A DNA stretch of 64,000 nt from G965227875 sp965227875. Lineage in GTDB: Bacteria; Pseudomonadota; Alphaproteobacteria; Rhizobiales; JAJFHC01. Below the pieces are notes generated by a model. The model did not search any database. It saw only the letters and a program-made list of their open reading frames with translations, and was not told the DNA's origin. Location: positions 744,001 to 808,000 of the forward strand of contig OZ245783.1 of the NCBI GenBank assembly GCA_965227875.1. The letters are read 5' to 3'. Below are positions 29,226 through 37,766 of this stretch, piece after piece (within the stretch, counting starts at the first letter, position 1; each line of letters opens with the position of its first letter). Position numbers and translations under genes: made by a program.

Positions 29226-29900
29226 ATGCGAAACGTCCTCACCGCAGCGGCCGGCTGCATCCTCGTCGCCGCGGGACTGTTGTCTTGCGCCGCATCGCGG
29301 GCAGACGCCGGCGGCAAGGCGGGCAGCTTCAACTATTACGTCCTGTCGGTATCCTGGAGTCCGACCTACTGCCAGTCGGACGCCGGCCGCAACGATCGCC
29401 AGCAGTGCGGAAGCGGTCGCCAATTCGCGTTCGTGGTCCACGGACTCTGGCCGCAATATGAACGCGGCTGGCCGGACTATTGCCGAACCCGGGAGAACTG
29501 GGTCGGCAACAGGACGATCGAGTCCATGCTCGACATCATGCCGTCGAAGCGGCTCATCATCCACGAATGGAAGAAGCACGGCACCTGTTCGGGCCTCGGG
29601 CAACGCGGGTATTTCGATCTGACGAGGGAACTCTTCGCGAAGATCCGGATCCCCGCGCGTTACATCACGCCGACACGCCACGTGGTGACCACCCCGCGGC
29701 AACTTGCCCGGGACTTCCTGAAGACCAACAGATGGCTGCGCGAGGACCAGATATCGGTCCAGTGCGGCAACCGCCGCGACCGCGCCAACCTGCGCGAAAT
29801 CCGGTTCTGCTTCTCCCGGCGCGGCGAACCGACGGCCTGCGGCCACAACGAGCGCCGCACGTGTCGCGCGGACAAGCTGGTGATGCCGCCGGTTCGCTGA
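29226..29900 (+). CDS. Secreted ribonuclease T2
   Basis: A 224-residue T2-family endoribonuclease that cuts single-stranded RNA through 2',3'-cyclic phosphates. Both active-site segments are intact: CAS1 FVVHGLWPQ (His72) and CAS2 HEWKKHGTC (His113, Glu114, His118). Cysteines suitable for disulfides are spread along the chain. It has an N-terminal signal peptide; LLSC at 18-21 might be a weak lipobox, but AASRADA also fits signal peptidase I. It would act in the periplasm or outside. It is divergent from the chaperone gene, 154 bp apart. Confidence 0.92.
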   Translation: MRNVLTAAAGCILVAAGLLSCAASRADAGGKAGSFNYYVLSVSWSPTYCQSDAGRNDRQQCGSGRQFAFVVHGLWPQYERGWPDYCRTRENWVGNRTIESMLDIMPSKRLIIHEWKKHGTCSGLGQRGYFDLTRELFAKIRIPARYITPTRHVVTTPRQLARDFLKTNRWLREDQISVQCGNRRDRANLREIRFCFSRRGEPTACGHNERRTCRADKLVMPPVR

Positions 29901-30062
29901 TCTGCCAGCCTATCCCGTTACAATTGTTACACTTTGTTGCTGGAACCCGCAGCGGTAGTGCGGTGTTGTCGGTGTGAGGGGCCGCGCTCTACGGCGCATG
30001 AGCCCGCAGGACGGAACCCCGGTTCCACTGCACCGACATACATGAACCCAAGGAGGCTGAAA

Positions 30063-30476
30063 ATGGCTCTCAGGAAACCGATCATTCTCGCTGCGGCACT
30101 GGCATTCGCCGGCGCCGTCCCGCTCGCCTCGGCTAGCGCGAACCCCGGCAACGCATCCGCGATCGCGGTCAACAAGCTCGTCCAGACCGGAGAACTTCGC
30201 GGCGGCGTTGAAAAGGTACAGCACCGCTACAACAAGCGCCGCCACGGCAACAGGCACCGCCGCAGGCATCGCGGGCACAACCACTATCACAACGGCTGGT
30301 GGTACGCGATCCCGTGGTGGCTCGGCGCCACGCTGGCGACGCCGGACCGCCGACCGCGCACGAGCCGCCACGTTCGGTGGTGCGACAACCGCTATCGCAG
30401 CTACAACCCCAGGACGGACCAGTTCCTCGGTTATGACGGCCAGTATCATTACTGCCGCAGTCCGTACCGGCGCTGA
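30063..30476 (+). CDS. BA14K-family secreted protein
   Basis: A 137-residue protein with a signal peptide (about 1-26, ending ASA/NPG), a His/Arg-rich middle (KRRHGNRHRRRHRGHN) and the C-terminal BA14K domain WCDNRYRSYNPRTDQFLGYDGQ with two cysteines. BA14K is an immunoreactive lectin-like protein of Brucella and relatives; a carbohydrate-binding or envelope role is known for few members. A strong AAGGAGG precedes the ATG, and a terminator follows within 35 bp. It is monocistronic. Confidence 0.88.
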   Translation: MALRKPIILAAALAFAGAVPLASASANPGNASAIAVNKLVQTGELRGGVEKVQHRYNKRRHGNRHRRRHRGHNHYHNGWWYAIPWWLGATLATPDRRPRTSRHVRWCDNRYRSYNPRTDQFLGYDGQYHYCRSPYRR

Positions 30477-30507
30477 CCGGACCGGAACACCCTGAAGTTC
30501 CGACTGA

Positions 30508-30542
30508 ACCCGCCCGTGGCGCCGCCACGGGCGGGTTTTTTG
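30508..30542 (+). terminator. Rho-independent terminator of the BA14K gene
   Basis: ACCCGCCCGTGGC-GCC-GCCACGGGCGGGT followed by a T6 run: a long GC-rich stem then T residues on the plus strand, 32 bp after the BA14K stop. It may also serve the convergent TPR gene weakly. Confidence 0.9.
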
Positions 30543-30554
30543 TATCGATCCGTA

Positions 30555-31892
30555 TCAGGCGGGAACGATGTCGAACGCGATGCTGATGCGGCGGGTATCG
30601 GATTCGAAGGGAATGGTGCGGTGATACATGTAGGCGGGAAACAGGATCATCAGCCCTTCATGCGGCTTGATCGACCTTGTGCGCGGTTCGGCACGGCAGG
30701 CGATTTCCTCCGGCGGGCGACCGGCTTCGAAACCGCCGGCCAGAGCGTCTTCACCGGATGCCGACACCTCATCGGGCACACGGACATAGTAGACGCCGCT
30801 CAGATAGCCGTCCTCGTGAATATGGGCCTGCTGGTTGCCGGCCCCGTTCAGTACCGCACCCCAGATCACCAGCCGCCAGTCGTCGGGAATGTTGGCCAGG
30901 AAAGGATGATCGGCGTCCATTCCCGGGTCCGCACGGTAGTCGTCGACCGCACCCCGGATGATGCGCTCCAGGTCCGCCGCCGGTCCCGGATCGCCGGCAA
31001 GCAGGTCTGACGCGATTTGCAGGCGCGGATGATGCCAGGTCGGATGCCCCTCGGGCGGCGTATGCAACTGGGGATGCGACATCACGTGGGCTTCAAGTGC
31101 ATCGTTGAACGCATCGAGGGATGCAAAGCCCTCCGGACAGTCGATGTCCCGCACCCGGATCAGCCGGTCGAAGTCATAGAGGCGGGTGGCCTCCGCGTCG
31201 TTGCCGAGTTCGTTCTGCGCCAGGGCGAGGAACGACAGCGTCTCCGTGTCCCCCGGATCGCTCTCAAGCCACAGCTCGCAGAGATCCACGACCGCTCCCG
31301 GATCACCCGTCTCGAGCAGGGCCGCGAAAAGGTTGTTGCGCACGAAGTCGAAATCCGGTCGCGCCATCAGCGCCTTGCGGTACGCCTCGACCGCCTCGCT
31401 CACCCGTCCCGTCCGGTGCAGCACCACACCGTATGTCGCAAGCGTATCCGCATGCTCGGCGTCGAGTGCGAGGGCGTGCAGGCAGGCCTTTTCCGCGGTG
31501 TCGAGATCGCCGACACGCTCGCTGATGTCGCCGATCAGGCTCGGGATCTCCACCACGTTCGGTGCCTTGTTGGCCGCCTTCTTGAGGGCGGCAAGCGCGA
31601 GCATCGGTGCGGAGATGGCGTGGAACGCCGTGCCCAGCTTGTAATAGGCCCCCGCGTCCGCATCGGCCTTGTCGAGCAGACCGAACTGGGCGCGGAAGAA
31701 CTCCCGGGCTTCGAGCCTGTGTCCGGTCTCCGCGGCGATCCGCCCGGCGAAGGCGAGCGCGTCAGGCGACCCGCCGGCCTCATCGGCGATCCGGTTGCAG
31801 ACGGCCAGCGCCTCTTCCCGGCGGCCGCCGTCGCGATGGGCCTGCGCTTCGGCCATCAGTTCCTGGAGATCGGCTTTCGTGGTCGATGTCAT
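30555..31892 (-). CDS. TPR protein with C-terminal 2-oxoglutarate/Fe(II) oxygenase domain
   Basis: A 445-residue protein. About residues 8-245 are tetratricopeptide repeats (for example YGVVLHRTGRVSEAVEAYRKALMARPDF). The C-terminal 200 residues form a putative prolyl-hydroxylase-like oxygenase domain (2OG-FeII_Oxy_5 type) with iron ligands HIHEDGYLSGVYYV and MYHRTIPF, and an arginine (SDTRRISIAFDI) for 2-oxoglutarate. Such fusions are thought to hydroxylate proteins or act with glycosylation, but the substrate is unknown. The ATG at 31892 gives the family start; the open frame extends further. A perfect inverted repeat lies 36 bp upstream. Confidence 0.85.
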   Translation of the reverse strand: MTSTTKADLQELMAEAQAHRDGGRREEALAVCNRIADEAGGSPDALAFAGRIAAETGHRLEAREFFRAQFGLLDKADADAGAYYKLGTAFHAISAPMLALAALKKAANKAPNVVEIPSLIGDISERVGDLDTAEKACLHALALDAEHADTLATYGVVLHRTGRVSEAVEAYRKALMARPDFDFVRNNLFAALLETGDPGAVVDLCELWLESDPGDTETLSFLALAQNELGNDAEATRLYDFDRLIRVRDIDCPEGFASLDAFNDALEAHVMSHPQLHTPPEGHPTWHHPRLQIASDLLAGDPGPAADLERIIRGAVDDYRADPGMDADHPFLANIPDDWRLVIWGAVLNGAGNQQAHIHEDGYLSGVYYVRVPDEVSASGEDALAGGFEAGRPPEEIACRAEPRTRSIKPHEGLMILFPAYMYHRTIPFESDTRRISIAFDIVPA

Positions 31893-31927
31893 TCTCGTCG
31901 CTTCCGGATCTGCACGTTCTGGATACC

Positions 31928-31949
31928 CCAATGGCACCTACGCCATTGG
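31928..31949. promoter_or_regulatory. Perfect 8 bp dyad upstream of the TPR-oxygenase gene
   Basis: CCAATGGC-ACCTAC-GCCATTGG: two perfect 8 bp arms separated by 6 bp, between the MFS stop (31997) and the TPR gene start (31892), both transcribed leftwards. Its place suggests an operator for the TPR gene. It lacks a T-run, so it is not a normal terminator. Confidence 0.45.
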
Positions 31950-31996
31950 CCGCGACGAGTCCAGACGCCATCGCATCCCGCATTTCGCGGGTTGCG

Positions 31997-33226
31997 TCAC
32001 TTCCCGTTGCGGGCCTTTCGCGCCAGCCGGAAAATCGCCGGGCTCGTACGCAGGAAGGCCGTGAACCGCGAGCGCCGCACGCGCGGCACGTTCGGACGCC
32101 GGATCATGCGGTAGAAAACGAACACGAGGAAGCCGCCGTGCATCACCGTCGTGTAGGTGAAGATCGCCGGTGCGCCGAACGTGTCGATGACGACGGAGGC
32201 GGCGAAGGGCCCGATGGCCGCACCGACACCGAACATGAACATCAGGCTTGCGGATATGCTGACGAACTCCCCGGGCTCCACCATGTCGCTGGCATGTGCG
32301 ATCGACAGCGAATAGAGCGGCAGCGCGAACGCGCCGAACAGGGCGGCGCCGGCATAGACCAGCGAGGGATTGCCGGCATCGACGAAGCTCAGCAGAAGGC
32401 CGCTCAGCGCGGCGCCGGCGGTGGCCGTCATGACGATGACGCGGCGGTTGAAATGGTCCGAGAGAAGCCCGAGCGGAAACTGCATGAGGGCGCCGCCGAC
32501 GACGCCGGCACTGACGAAGATCGCCACCTGCGCGACGTCGAGGCCGATATCCGACGCATAGACCGGCCCCACCAGGCGGAAGGCGCTGTTTGTGAGACCG
32601 ATGGTCAGGCACCCCGCCGCGGCGAGAGGCGAGAGGAGCCATACCCGTCTCAGGTTCAGGCCGTGCACTTCGGGCGGCCGGGGCGACGGGCCCCGTGTCA
32701 GCGAAACCGGGACGAGCGCGATGCAGAAGAAGATGCCGACGACGCAGAAAAGCGCGAAGCTGCCCGCCCCGAACACGGGCAGCAGGAACTGCGCGCCCGT
32801 CACCGAACACAGGTCGACCGTCCGGTAGAGACCGAGCACCTGTCCGCGGTCGGCGTTGCCGGCACGCTCGTTGAGCCAGCTTTCGATCGCCATGGACAGG
32901 ACCGCGAACGCCAGGCCGGTCGCGAAACGCATGGCGAGCCACATGGCCGGATGGATCAGGAGCACCATGAAGAGCGCCGCCGACGCAGCGATCGCGGCGA
33001 AGGCCGCGAAGGCCCGGATGTGCCCCACCCCGCCGATCACCTGCGGCCCGTAGCGGCACCCGAGAAGCATGCCGAGATAGTAGGTCGTGCCGAACAGCCC
33101 GATCGTGGTCGTGCTGAACCCCTCCATATCGCCGCGCAGCGCGATGAGCGTGCCCTGGAGACCGTTGCCGGCAAGCAGAATGCCGGAAGCGGTCAGGACC
33201 GGGAGAATGTCTTTGATGTTCCGCAT
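31997..33226 (-). CDS. Major facilitator superfamily transporter (YcaD-like)
   Basis: A 409-residue 12-helix permease. The motif GTTYYLGMLLGCRYGPQVIGGVGHIRAF (MFS motif A region), the SWLNERA segment and RGQVLGLYRTVDL match a subgroup of putative MFS transporters near YcaD. Substrate unknown. It is upstream of the TPR-oxygenase gene on the same strand and divergent from the AIM24-like gene. Confidence 0.82.
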   Translation of the reverse strand: MRNIKDILPVLTASGILLAGNGLQGTLIALRGDMEGFSTTTIGLFGTTYYLGMLLGCRYGPQVIGGVGHIRAFAAFAAIAASAALFMVLLIHPAMWLAMRFATGLAFAVLSMAIESWLNERAGNADRGQVLGLYRTVDLCSVTGAQFLLPVFGAGSFALFCVVGIFFCIALVPVSLTRGPSPRPPEVHGLNLRRVWLLSPLAAAGCLTIGLTNSAFRLVGPVYASDIGLDVAQVAIFVSAGVVGGALMQFPLGLLSDHFNRRVIVMTATAGAALSGLLLSFVDAGNPSLVYAGAALFGAFALPLYSLSIAHASDMVEPGEFVSISASLMFMFGVGAAIGPFAASVVIDTFGAPAIFTYTTVMHGGFLVFVFYRMIRRPNVPRVRRSRFTAFLRTSPAIFRLARKARNGK

Positions 33227-33232
33227 GATGGT

Positions 33233-33247
33233 GAGCCGGACCGGCTC
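33233..33247. promoter_or_regulatory. Palindrome overlapping the MFS 5' region
   Basis: GAGCCGG-A-CCGGCTC, a perfect 7 bp dyad 7-21 bp upstream of the MFS start. On the transcript it would form a hairpin covering the ribosome-binding region; as DNA it could be an operator. Confidence 0.35.
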
Positions 33248-33376
33248 TCAAGATTTCGCAGCTTGCGATCATGCGGTTTCGAACTTGTTCACACAATTGC
33301 TATTATCACATGGCAGCCATGAGGCACGGATCGCGGCCGCCTGGCCGTCCGCCCGGAAAACAGAGAGAGGCCAGAC

Positions 33377-34225
33377 ATGGTATTCGGTTCCGTACCCCAG
33401 ATCCCGGTTGCACGTCACGCCAGGGACAGCGGCGTGTCAGACGACATCGACTTCGAGATCAAGGGGTCGGAAATGCAGTTCGTCGAGATCGAGCTCGACC
33501 CGGGCGAAAGCGCCGTCGCGGAAGCCGGCGCCATGATGTTCAAGTCGCCCGACATCGCGATGAGTACGGTGTTCGGGGACGGTTCGACCCAGCAGGGCGG
33601 TTTTTTCGACAAGCTGGTCGGTGCGGGAAAACGCCTCGTGACCGGCGAAAGCCTCTTCACCACGGTCTTCACCCATGAGGGCGCCGGCAAGGCCCGCGTC
33701 GGGTTTGCGGCCCCTTATCCCGGCCACATCCTGGCCATCAAGCTCGACGAGGTGGGTGGCAGGCTCATCTGTCAGAAGGACGCTTTTCTCTGCGCGGCGC
33801 GCGGCGTCTCGCTCGGCATCTTCTTTCAGCGCAAGATCATGACGGGCCTGTTCGGCGGCGAGGGCTTCATCATGCAGTCGATGGACGGCGACGGCTGGGT
33901 GTTCGTCCATGTCGGCGGCACGGTGGTCGAGCGTGAACTTGCGCCCGGCGAGAAACTGCACGTGGACACCGGCTGCGTGGCGGCCATGACCGCCGGCGTC
34001 GATTTCGACCTCGAACGCGCCGGATCGATCAAGTCGATGATCTTCGGCGGCGAAGGCGTGTTCTTCGCCAACCTGACCGGACCGGGAAAGGTGTGGATCC
34101 AGAGCCTGCCCTTCTCGCGCCTCGCGGGCCGCATGTTCGCGGCGATGCCCCAGGGCGGCGGGCGCGATGTCGGCGAGGGTTCCGTGCTCGGCGGCCTCGG
34201 CAACATCCTGGACGGAGATCGCTGA
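33377..34225 (+). CDS. TIGR00266/AIM24-family protein
   Basis: A 282-residue protein with TIGR00266 features: FEIKGSEMQFVEIELDPGESAVAEAGAMMFKS at the start, then repeated beta-strand segments (FIMQSMDGDGWVFVHVGGTVVERELAPGEKLHVDTGCVAAM). The family is related to mitochondrial AIM24 and is a beta-rich protein of unknown biochemical role. It ends in a glycine-rich segment (MPQGGGRDVGEGSVLGGLG). The start is probably ATG 33377 after AGAGAGG. Confidence 0.87.
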   Translation: MVFGSVPQIPVARHARDSGVSDDIDFEIKGSEMQFVEIELDPGESAVAEAGAMMFKSPDIAMSTVFGDGSTQQGGFFDKLVGAGKRLVTGESLFTTVFTHEGAGKARVGFAAPYPGHILAIKLDEVGGRLICQKDAFLCAARGVSLGIFFQRKIMTGLFGGEGFIMQSMDGDGWVFVHVGGTVVERELAPGEKLHVDTGCVAAMTAGVDFDLERAGSIKSMIFGGEGVFFANLTGPGKVWIQSLPFSRLAGRMFAAMPQGGGRDVGEGSVLGGLGNILDGDR

Positions 34226-34253
34226 CGCGTCGGGAAGTGGCGGCGGCCCGCCT

Positions 34254-36176
34254 TCAGTCCGCGACGGCGGCGGAGACGGCCATCGTCCGTGTGCCACCGT
34301 GAAGCGCGACGAATTCGTCGACACGATCTTCCGCCCGCGTCATGTACCATGACTGCAGGGCTTCGAAGCTCATGGGTTTCGCGAAATAGTAGCCCTGCAT
34401 GATGACGCAGCCCATGTCCCGCAGGACCCTGTACTCGGCTTCCGTCTCCACGCCTTCCGCGATGGTCCCGATGCCGAACTCGTCGGCGAGACCGAGAACT
34501 GCGCGGACGATTTTCTGTTTGCTGGTGTCCTGATCGATGCCGCTGATGAACAGCCGGTCGATCTTGAGCATCCCGATGGGAAACTTCGTGAGATTGGCGA
34601 TCGACGCTCGGCCCGTGCCGAAATCGTCGAGTTCGATCTGGAAGCCCGCCTCCGCGAGCTTGCGCACAGCCTGGACCTCAGGTTCGTGGGCGGTGTCGAA
34701 GACCACGGTTTCCAGGACCTCGAGAGAAACATCGGACACATCCAGGCCGACGGCTTCGATATCCTCGATCAGCCGCGATGTGAGCTCCGGGTCGTCGAGA
34801 CGCGGCGTACTCAGGTTGAAACTCAGCCGGACGTCGGAAAGCCCCTTGCGGCGCAGGTCCGCGAGATAGGCCGTCGCCTTCTTGAAAACCGAACTGTCGA
34901 TGCGGCGCAGGAGATTGATTTCTTCCGAGAGCTTGAGGAAGTCCGCCGGTGTCAGGACGCCGCGTTCCGGGCTTTCCCAGCGCACGAGTGCCTCGACACC
35001 GTACAGGTCTCCCGTATCCGTATCGATCTGCGGCTGGAACCAGGGTTCGAATTCGGAACGCTCCACCGCGCCGCGCATATCGTGGAGCATTCTCTCCAGC
35101 CCGATGAAATTGCTGCGCATGTCTTCCTGGTAGATGACGTACTGTCCCCGTCCCAGCTTCTTTGCCTCGTAGAGAGCGAGGTCGGCATCGGCCACCGCGT
35201 GATCGAAGTCCTCGATACTCCGGCACGGCAAGGCATGTACGCCGGCACTTGCGCCGACGTTGATGCGCGACACCGCCGGCGGAAGCGGTTCGTTGAGAAT
35301 CTCCACGAGGTAGCGCGCGAATTCGCTCATGTCGCGGTGGTACTCGTTGAGTTCACGCACCACGAGAAACTCGTCGCCGCCGATCCGCGCCAGGAGATCC
35401 CAGGGGCGGCAGGCCCCGCGCAACCGTTTTGCGAAGGCCGACAGGACCCGGTCTCCCGTGGCATGGCCAAGACTGTCGTTCACGACCTTGAAACGGTCGA
35501 GATCGACATGGACCAGAGCGAGCCTTACGTCTTCCCCGGACTCGAACCTTTCCAGAACCGCCTGCCGTACGCCCCGACGGTTGAGGAGGCCTGTCAGCAT
35601 GTCGTGCTGTGCCTGGCGTCTCATCTCGTCATGCGCGTCGCCTATCGCGGAAACCATCCGCGATGTGCCCATGTAGACGATGAACAGGATTCCGAGGATG
35701 AGCGCGGCCCCGATGATCGAGTCGCGCACGATCGCGTTTCTCACCTGCACCGAGATGATGTCTTCGGATACCATTACTTCCAGAACGCCCAGCGAATTGC
35801 CGTCGCGATCGAGAACCGGGTTCGAGACCTCGAACGTGCCCACGCGGTCCCCGGCATCATCGCCGGCCCTCACCAGTTCCCTGCCGTCGTGGGACAGGAT
35901 ACGTGCGGACACGAACTGCTCGCGCGCCGTGAATTCGTTCAGGAGACGTCTGGCCTCTTCCCGCTGGAAGTTCCGGAGCAGGCCGGAAAGGGCGTGGGAA
36001 AGCAGATCGACCGATGTGCGGCTGCTGTGCTGGAGACTGGCTTCGACGTCATGGTAGGCGCGCTTCGCCGTAATGGTCGTGTTGATGGCCAAAGCCGCCC
36101 CCATCACGACAAGGACGAACAACAGAAGGCGCCCGCGCGCCACGCTCCAAGGCAGAAGTCTGGTCTGTTTTTGCAC
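34254..36176 (-). CDS. Membrane-bound GGDEF-EAL cyclic-di-GMP enzyme
   Basis: A 640-residue bifunctional protein. The N-terminal sensor region (two transmembrane helices, about 14-33 and 152-169, with a periplasmic sensor between) is followed by a GGDEF domain with intact GGDEF active site and an EAL domain with EALVRW, LDDFGTG, AEGVETEAE and GYYFAKP, all of which are needed for activity. It can therefore probably both make and degrade c-di-GMP; which dominates cannot be told. The C-terminal tail is short. It is monocistronic, transcribed away from the repeat element. Confidence 0.93.
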   Translation of the reverse strand: MQKQTRLLPWSVARGRLLLFVLVVMGAALAINTTITAKRAYHDVEASLQHSSRTSVDLLSHALSGLLRNFQREEARRLLNEFTAREQFVSARILSHDGRELVRAGDDAGDRVGTFEVSNPVLDRDGNSLGVLEVMVSEDIISVQVRNAIVRDSIIGAALILGILFIVYMGTSRMVSAIGDAHDEMRRQAQHDMLTGLLNRRGVRQAVLERFESGEDVRLALVHVDLDRFKVVNDSLGHATGDRVLSAFAKRLRGACRPWDLLARIGGDEFLVVRELNEYHRDMSEFARYLVEILNEPLPPAVSRINVGASAGVHALPCRSIEDFDHAVADADLALYEAKKLGRGQYVIYQEDMRSNFIGLERMLHDMRGAVERSEFEPWFQPQIDTDTGDLYGVEALVRWESPERGVLTPADFLKLSEEINLLRRIDSSVFKKATAYLADLRRKGLSDVRLSFNLSTPRLDDPELTSRLIEDIEAVGLDVSDVSLEVLETVVFDTAHEPEVQAVRKLAEAGFQIELDDFGTGRASIANLTKFPIGMLKIDRLFISGIDQDTSKQKIVRAVLGLADEFGIGTIAEGVETEAEYRVLRDMGCVIMQGYYFAKPMSFEALQSWYMTRAEDRVDEFVALHGGTRTMAVSAAVAD

Positions 36177-36305
36177 TTACGCCCCCGTAAAATGCGGCCC
36201 CTTGGTATGGGTCTTCAGCATTCACCCCCCAATCCATAAGGCAAAAACCTTAAGAAAAAGGTCTTGGCGATGCCTAACGGGCGTTCCCGCCGGGATTCAC
36301 CGACG

Positions 36306-36575
36306 CTAGAGCGTATCTCGCTTACATGGAATCGTTTGATGGTTCCAAATCCGTTTGTTCGGCAAGGCGCGGTGCGCAGCGCGATGCGGGACATCTCGCA
36401 AGCGCGGCAACGTGGCCGACGGACGGATTTGGCCCACCGGAGGCCGTGTTTTTGCGCCCACCGGACTGCGTTGTGCGCCCCTTGTGGTCAACCAGACCAC
36501 GGCGGGTCGCACGCCTTGCCGGCAGACGCAAAAACGCGGTCAAAGCGCTTCCATGTAAGCGAGACACGCTCTAGA
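36306..36575. repeat. MITE-like 270 bp element with 25 bp terminal inverted repeats
   Basis: The left end (36306-36330, CTAGAGCGTATCTCGCTTACATGGA) is the inverted copy, with one mismatch, of the right end (36551-36575, TCCATGTAAGCGAGACACGCTCTAG type). Internally there are further nested inverted pairs (GGCAAGGCG near 36361 against CGCCTTGCC-type sequence near 36514; GTGTTTTTGCGC near 36447 against GCGCAAAAACGC-type near 36528). It has no coding frame of note and no transposase, so it would be non-autonomous. Its right end covers the stop codon of the PagL-like gene. A similar right-end sequence occurs at about 6771-6801. Confidence 0.7.
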
Positions 36576-37209
36576 AGCGCTGTCGCAGGCCGAAAGTCAC
36601 GGTATTGATGCCGCTCGAAACGCCGTCGAACAGCCCGAATACGCCGGAACGGTGATGCAGGCGAAACACGAGTTCCGTGTTCTTGTCTTCCGGCGATGCG
36701 AACGTGATCTCGGGCGAGAAATAGTGCAGCAGGCGCGACCCGCCGTTCGATTTGCCCTTTTCGATGTCGGAGTTGCGTGTGGCGAGGTTGAGCCCGCTGC
36801 TGACCGCCACCGTCGTATAGACAATGTCGTTCCACGGCAGTTCGTCATACCTGGCATAGATCGCACCCCAGAATTCGCCCGTCTTTTCGCTGCCGAAGCG
36901 GTAGCCGGCGCCGGCTTCCAGTTCGAAGGACAGGGACGGTCCCCAGGTCGCGATGCGCCTGGACAGGGACCCGGCGAGCCAGGGGATGTCCGTCTCGACC
37001 TCGCTGTCCCAGGGTGTCAGCACGAGACGGGAAAAACTGTTGTCGCTCACGAAGCCGCCATAGACCGTCGCGGCCCATTCACTCGGCCGGTCCTCGCGTC
37101 CCGCTACCGTCGGACCGTAGGACGTCTCGCTGGCCCGTGCAGGCCAACTGGCCGACAGCGCCGCGCACGCGCAGATGACAACCGCGCAAACACCACTCTG
37201 GAAACGCAT
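36571..37209 (-). CDS. PagL/acyloxyacyl-hydrolase-like outer membrane protein
   Basis: A 212-residue outer-membrane beta-barrel protein: signal peptide (to about ARA26/SET), alternating strands, HHRSG (about 176-180) and a terminal aromatic residue (GLRQRF) typical of barrels. It belongs to the lipid A 3-O-deacylase/acyloxyacyl hydrolase family, which trims an acyl chain from lipid A. In PagL, His, Ser and Glu form the active site; HxS is present, but I see no Glu at the spacing known from PagL, so activity is uncertain. The stop codon TAG overlaps the end of the repeat element. Confidence 0.65.
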   Translation of the reverse strand: MRFQSGVCAVVICACAALSASWPARASETSYGPTVAGREDRPSEWAATVYGGFVSDNSFSRLVLTPWDSEVETDIPWLAGSLSRRIATWGPSLSFELEAGAGYRFGSEKTGEFWGAIYARYDELPWNDIVYTTVAVSSGLNLATRNSDIEKGKSNGGSRLLHYFSPEITFASPEDKNTELVFRLHHRSGVFGLFDGVSSGINTVTFGLRQRF

Positions 37210-37316
37210 TGACAGGCTCTCGTTCCGTCAAATCCAGCACAGGCCTCACAAGGCCTGCCCGATGAACCGAACCCCGATTATGCGCGCTCAGTGGTTAACC
37301 GAGTCCTTCGTCCTGT

Positions 37317-37766
37317 TCATCGATTGCACCCGGACAGCTTCCAGACCGAACCGGCAAGCGGATGCCGGGACCAGAGTTCCCTGTCCATGTAGTAGAGGGT
37401 CGACGGCAAGGCCTGGACCACCGCATAGGACGCCTCGTCACTGGAATCCACCAGGTTGGCATCGAGGAAGCTGACCTGGATCTGGCTATCCGAATAAGCG
37501 TCTCCGTCGGGAATCAGCCAAAGGCTTCCGAAGCCCTGGGAAACCGTCAGAAAGCCCCTCAGAAACTCCGTATCCGCCTGCCGGAGAACGAACGAGGAGA
37601 TGGCAACGCCGTTATCCGCCGGCGGTGGCGTGAACGCGAGACTGAAGGACGTGTCGCGCTGGTTCGCAAAGGTGGCGTTCGGGAACGGACACGACGCATC
37701 TTCGGCAACGGCGCATGGCGCCAATGCGCTCCAGACGGCAATCGCTGCGAGAAGCCTGGTGATCAT
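37317..37766 (-). CDS. Small secreted protein of unknown function
   Basis: A 149-residue protein with a clear signal peptide (LLAAIAVWSALAPCAVAEDA, cleavage about 21/22) and beta-rich remainder with no family I recognise. Two cysteines (in DASCPFP and the C-terminal SGCNR) might form a disulfide. Its ATG overlaps the stop codon of the GlxA-type regulator (ATGA), so it is translationally coupled to it and probably shares its control. Confidence 0.55.
   Translation of the reverse strand: MITRLLAAIAVWSALAPCAVAEDASCPFPNATFANQRDTSFSLAFTPPPADNGVAISSFVLRQADTEFLRGFLTVSQGFGSLWLIPDGDAYSDSQIQVSFLDANLVDSSDEASYAVVQALPSTLYYMDRELWSRHPLAGSVWKLSGCNR

Noticed and set aside
33233..33247. Terminator near the MFS start
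   Set aside because: The palindrome lacks a T-run and is upstream of, not after, a gene.
36306..36575. Small coding genes inside the repeat element
   Set aside because: Several 60-90 codon frames exist in all phases but they are byproducts of the inverted-repeat structure and have no ribosome site or domain.
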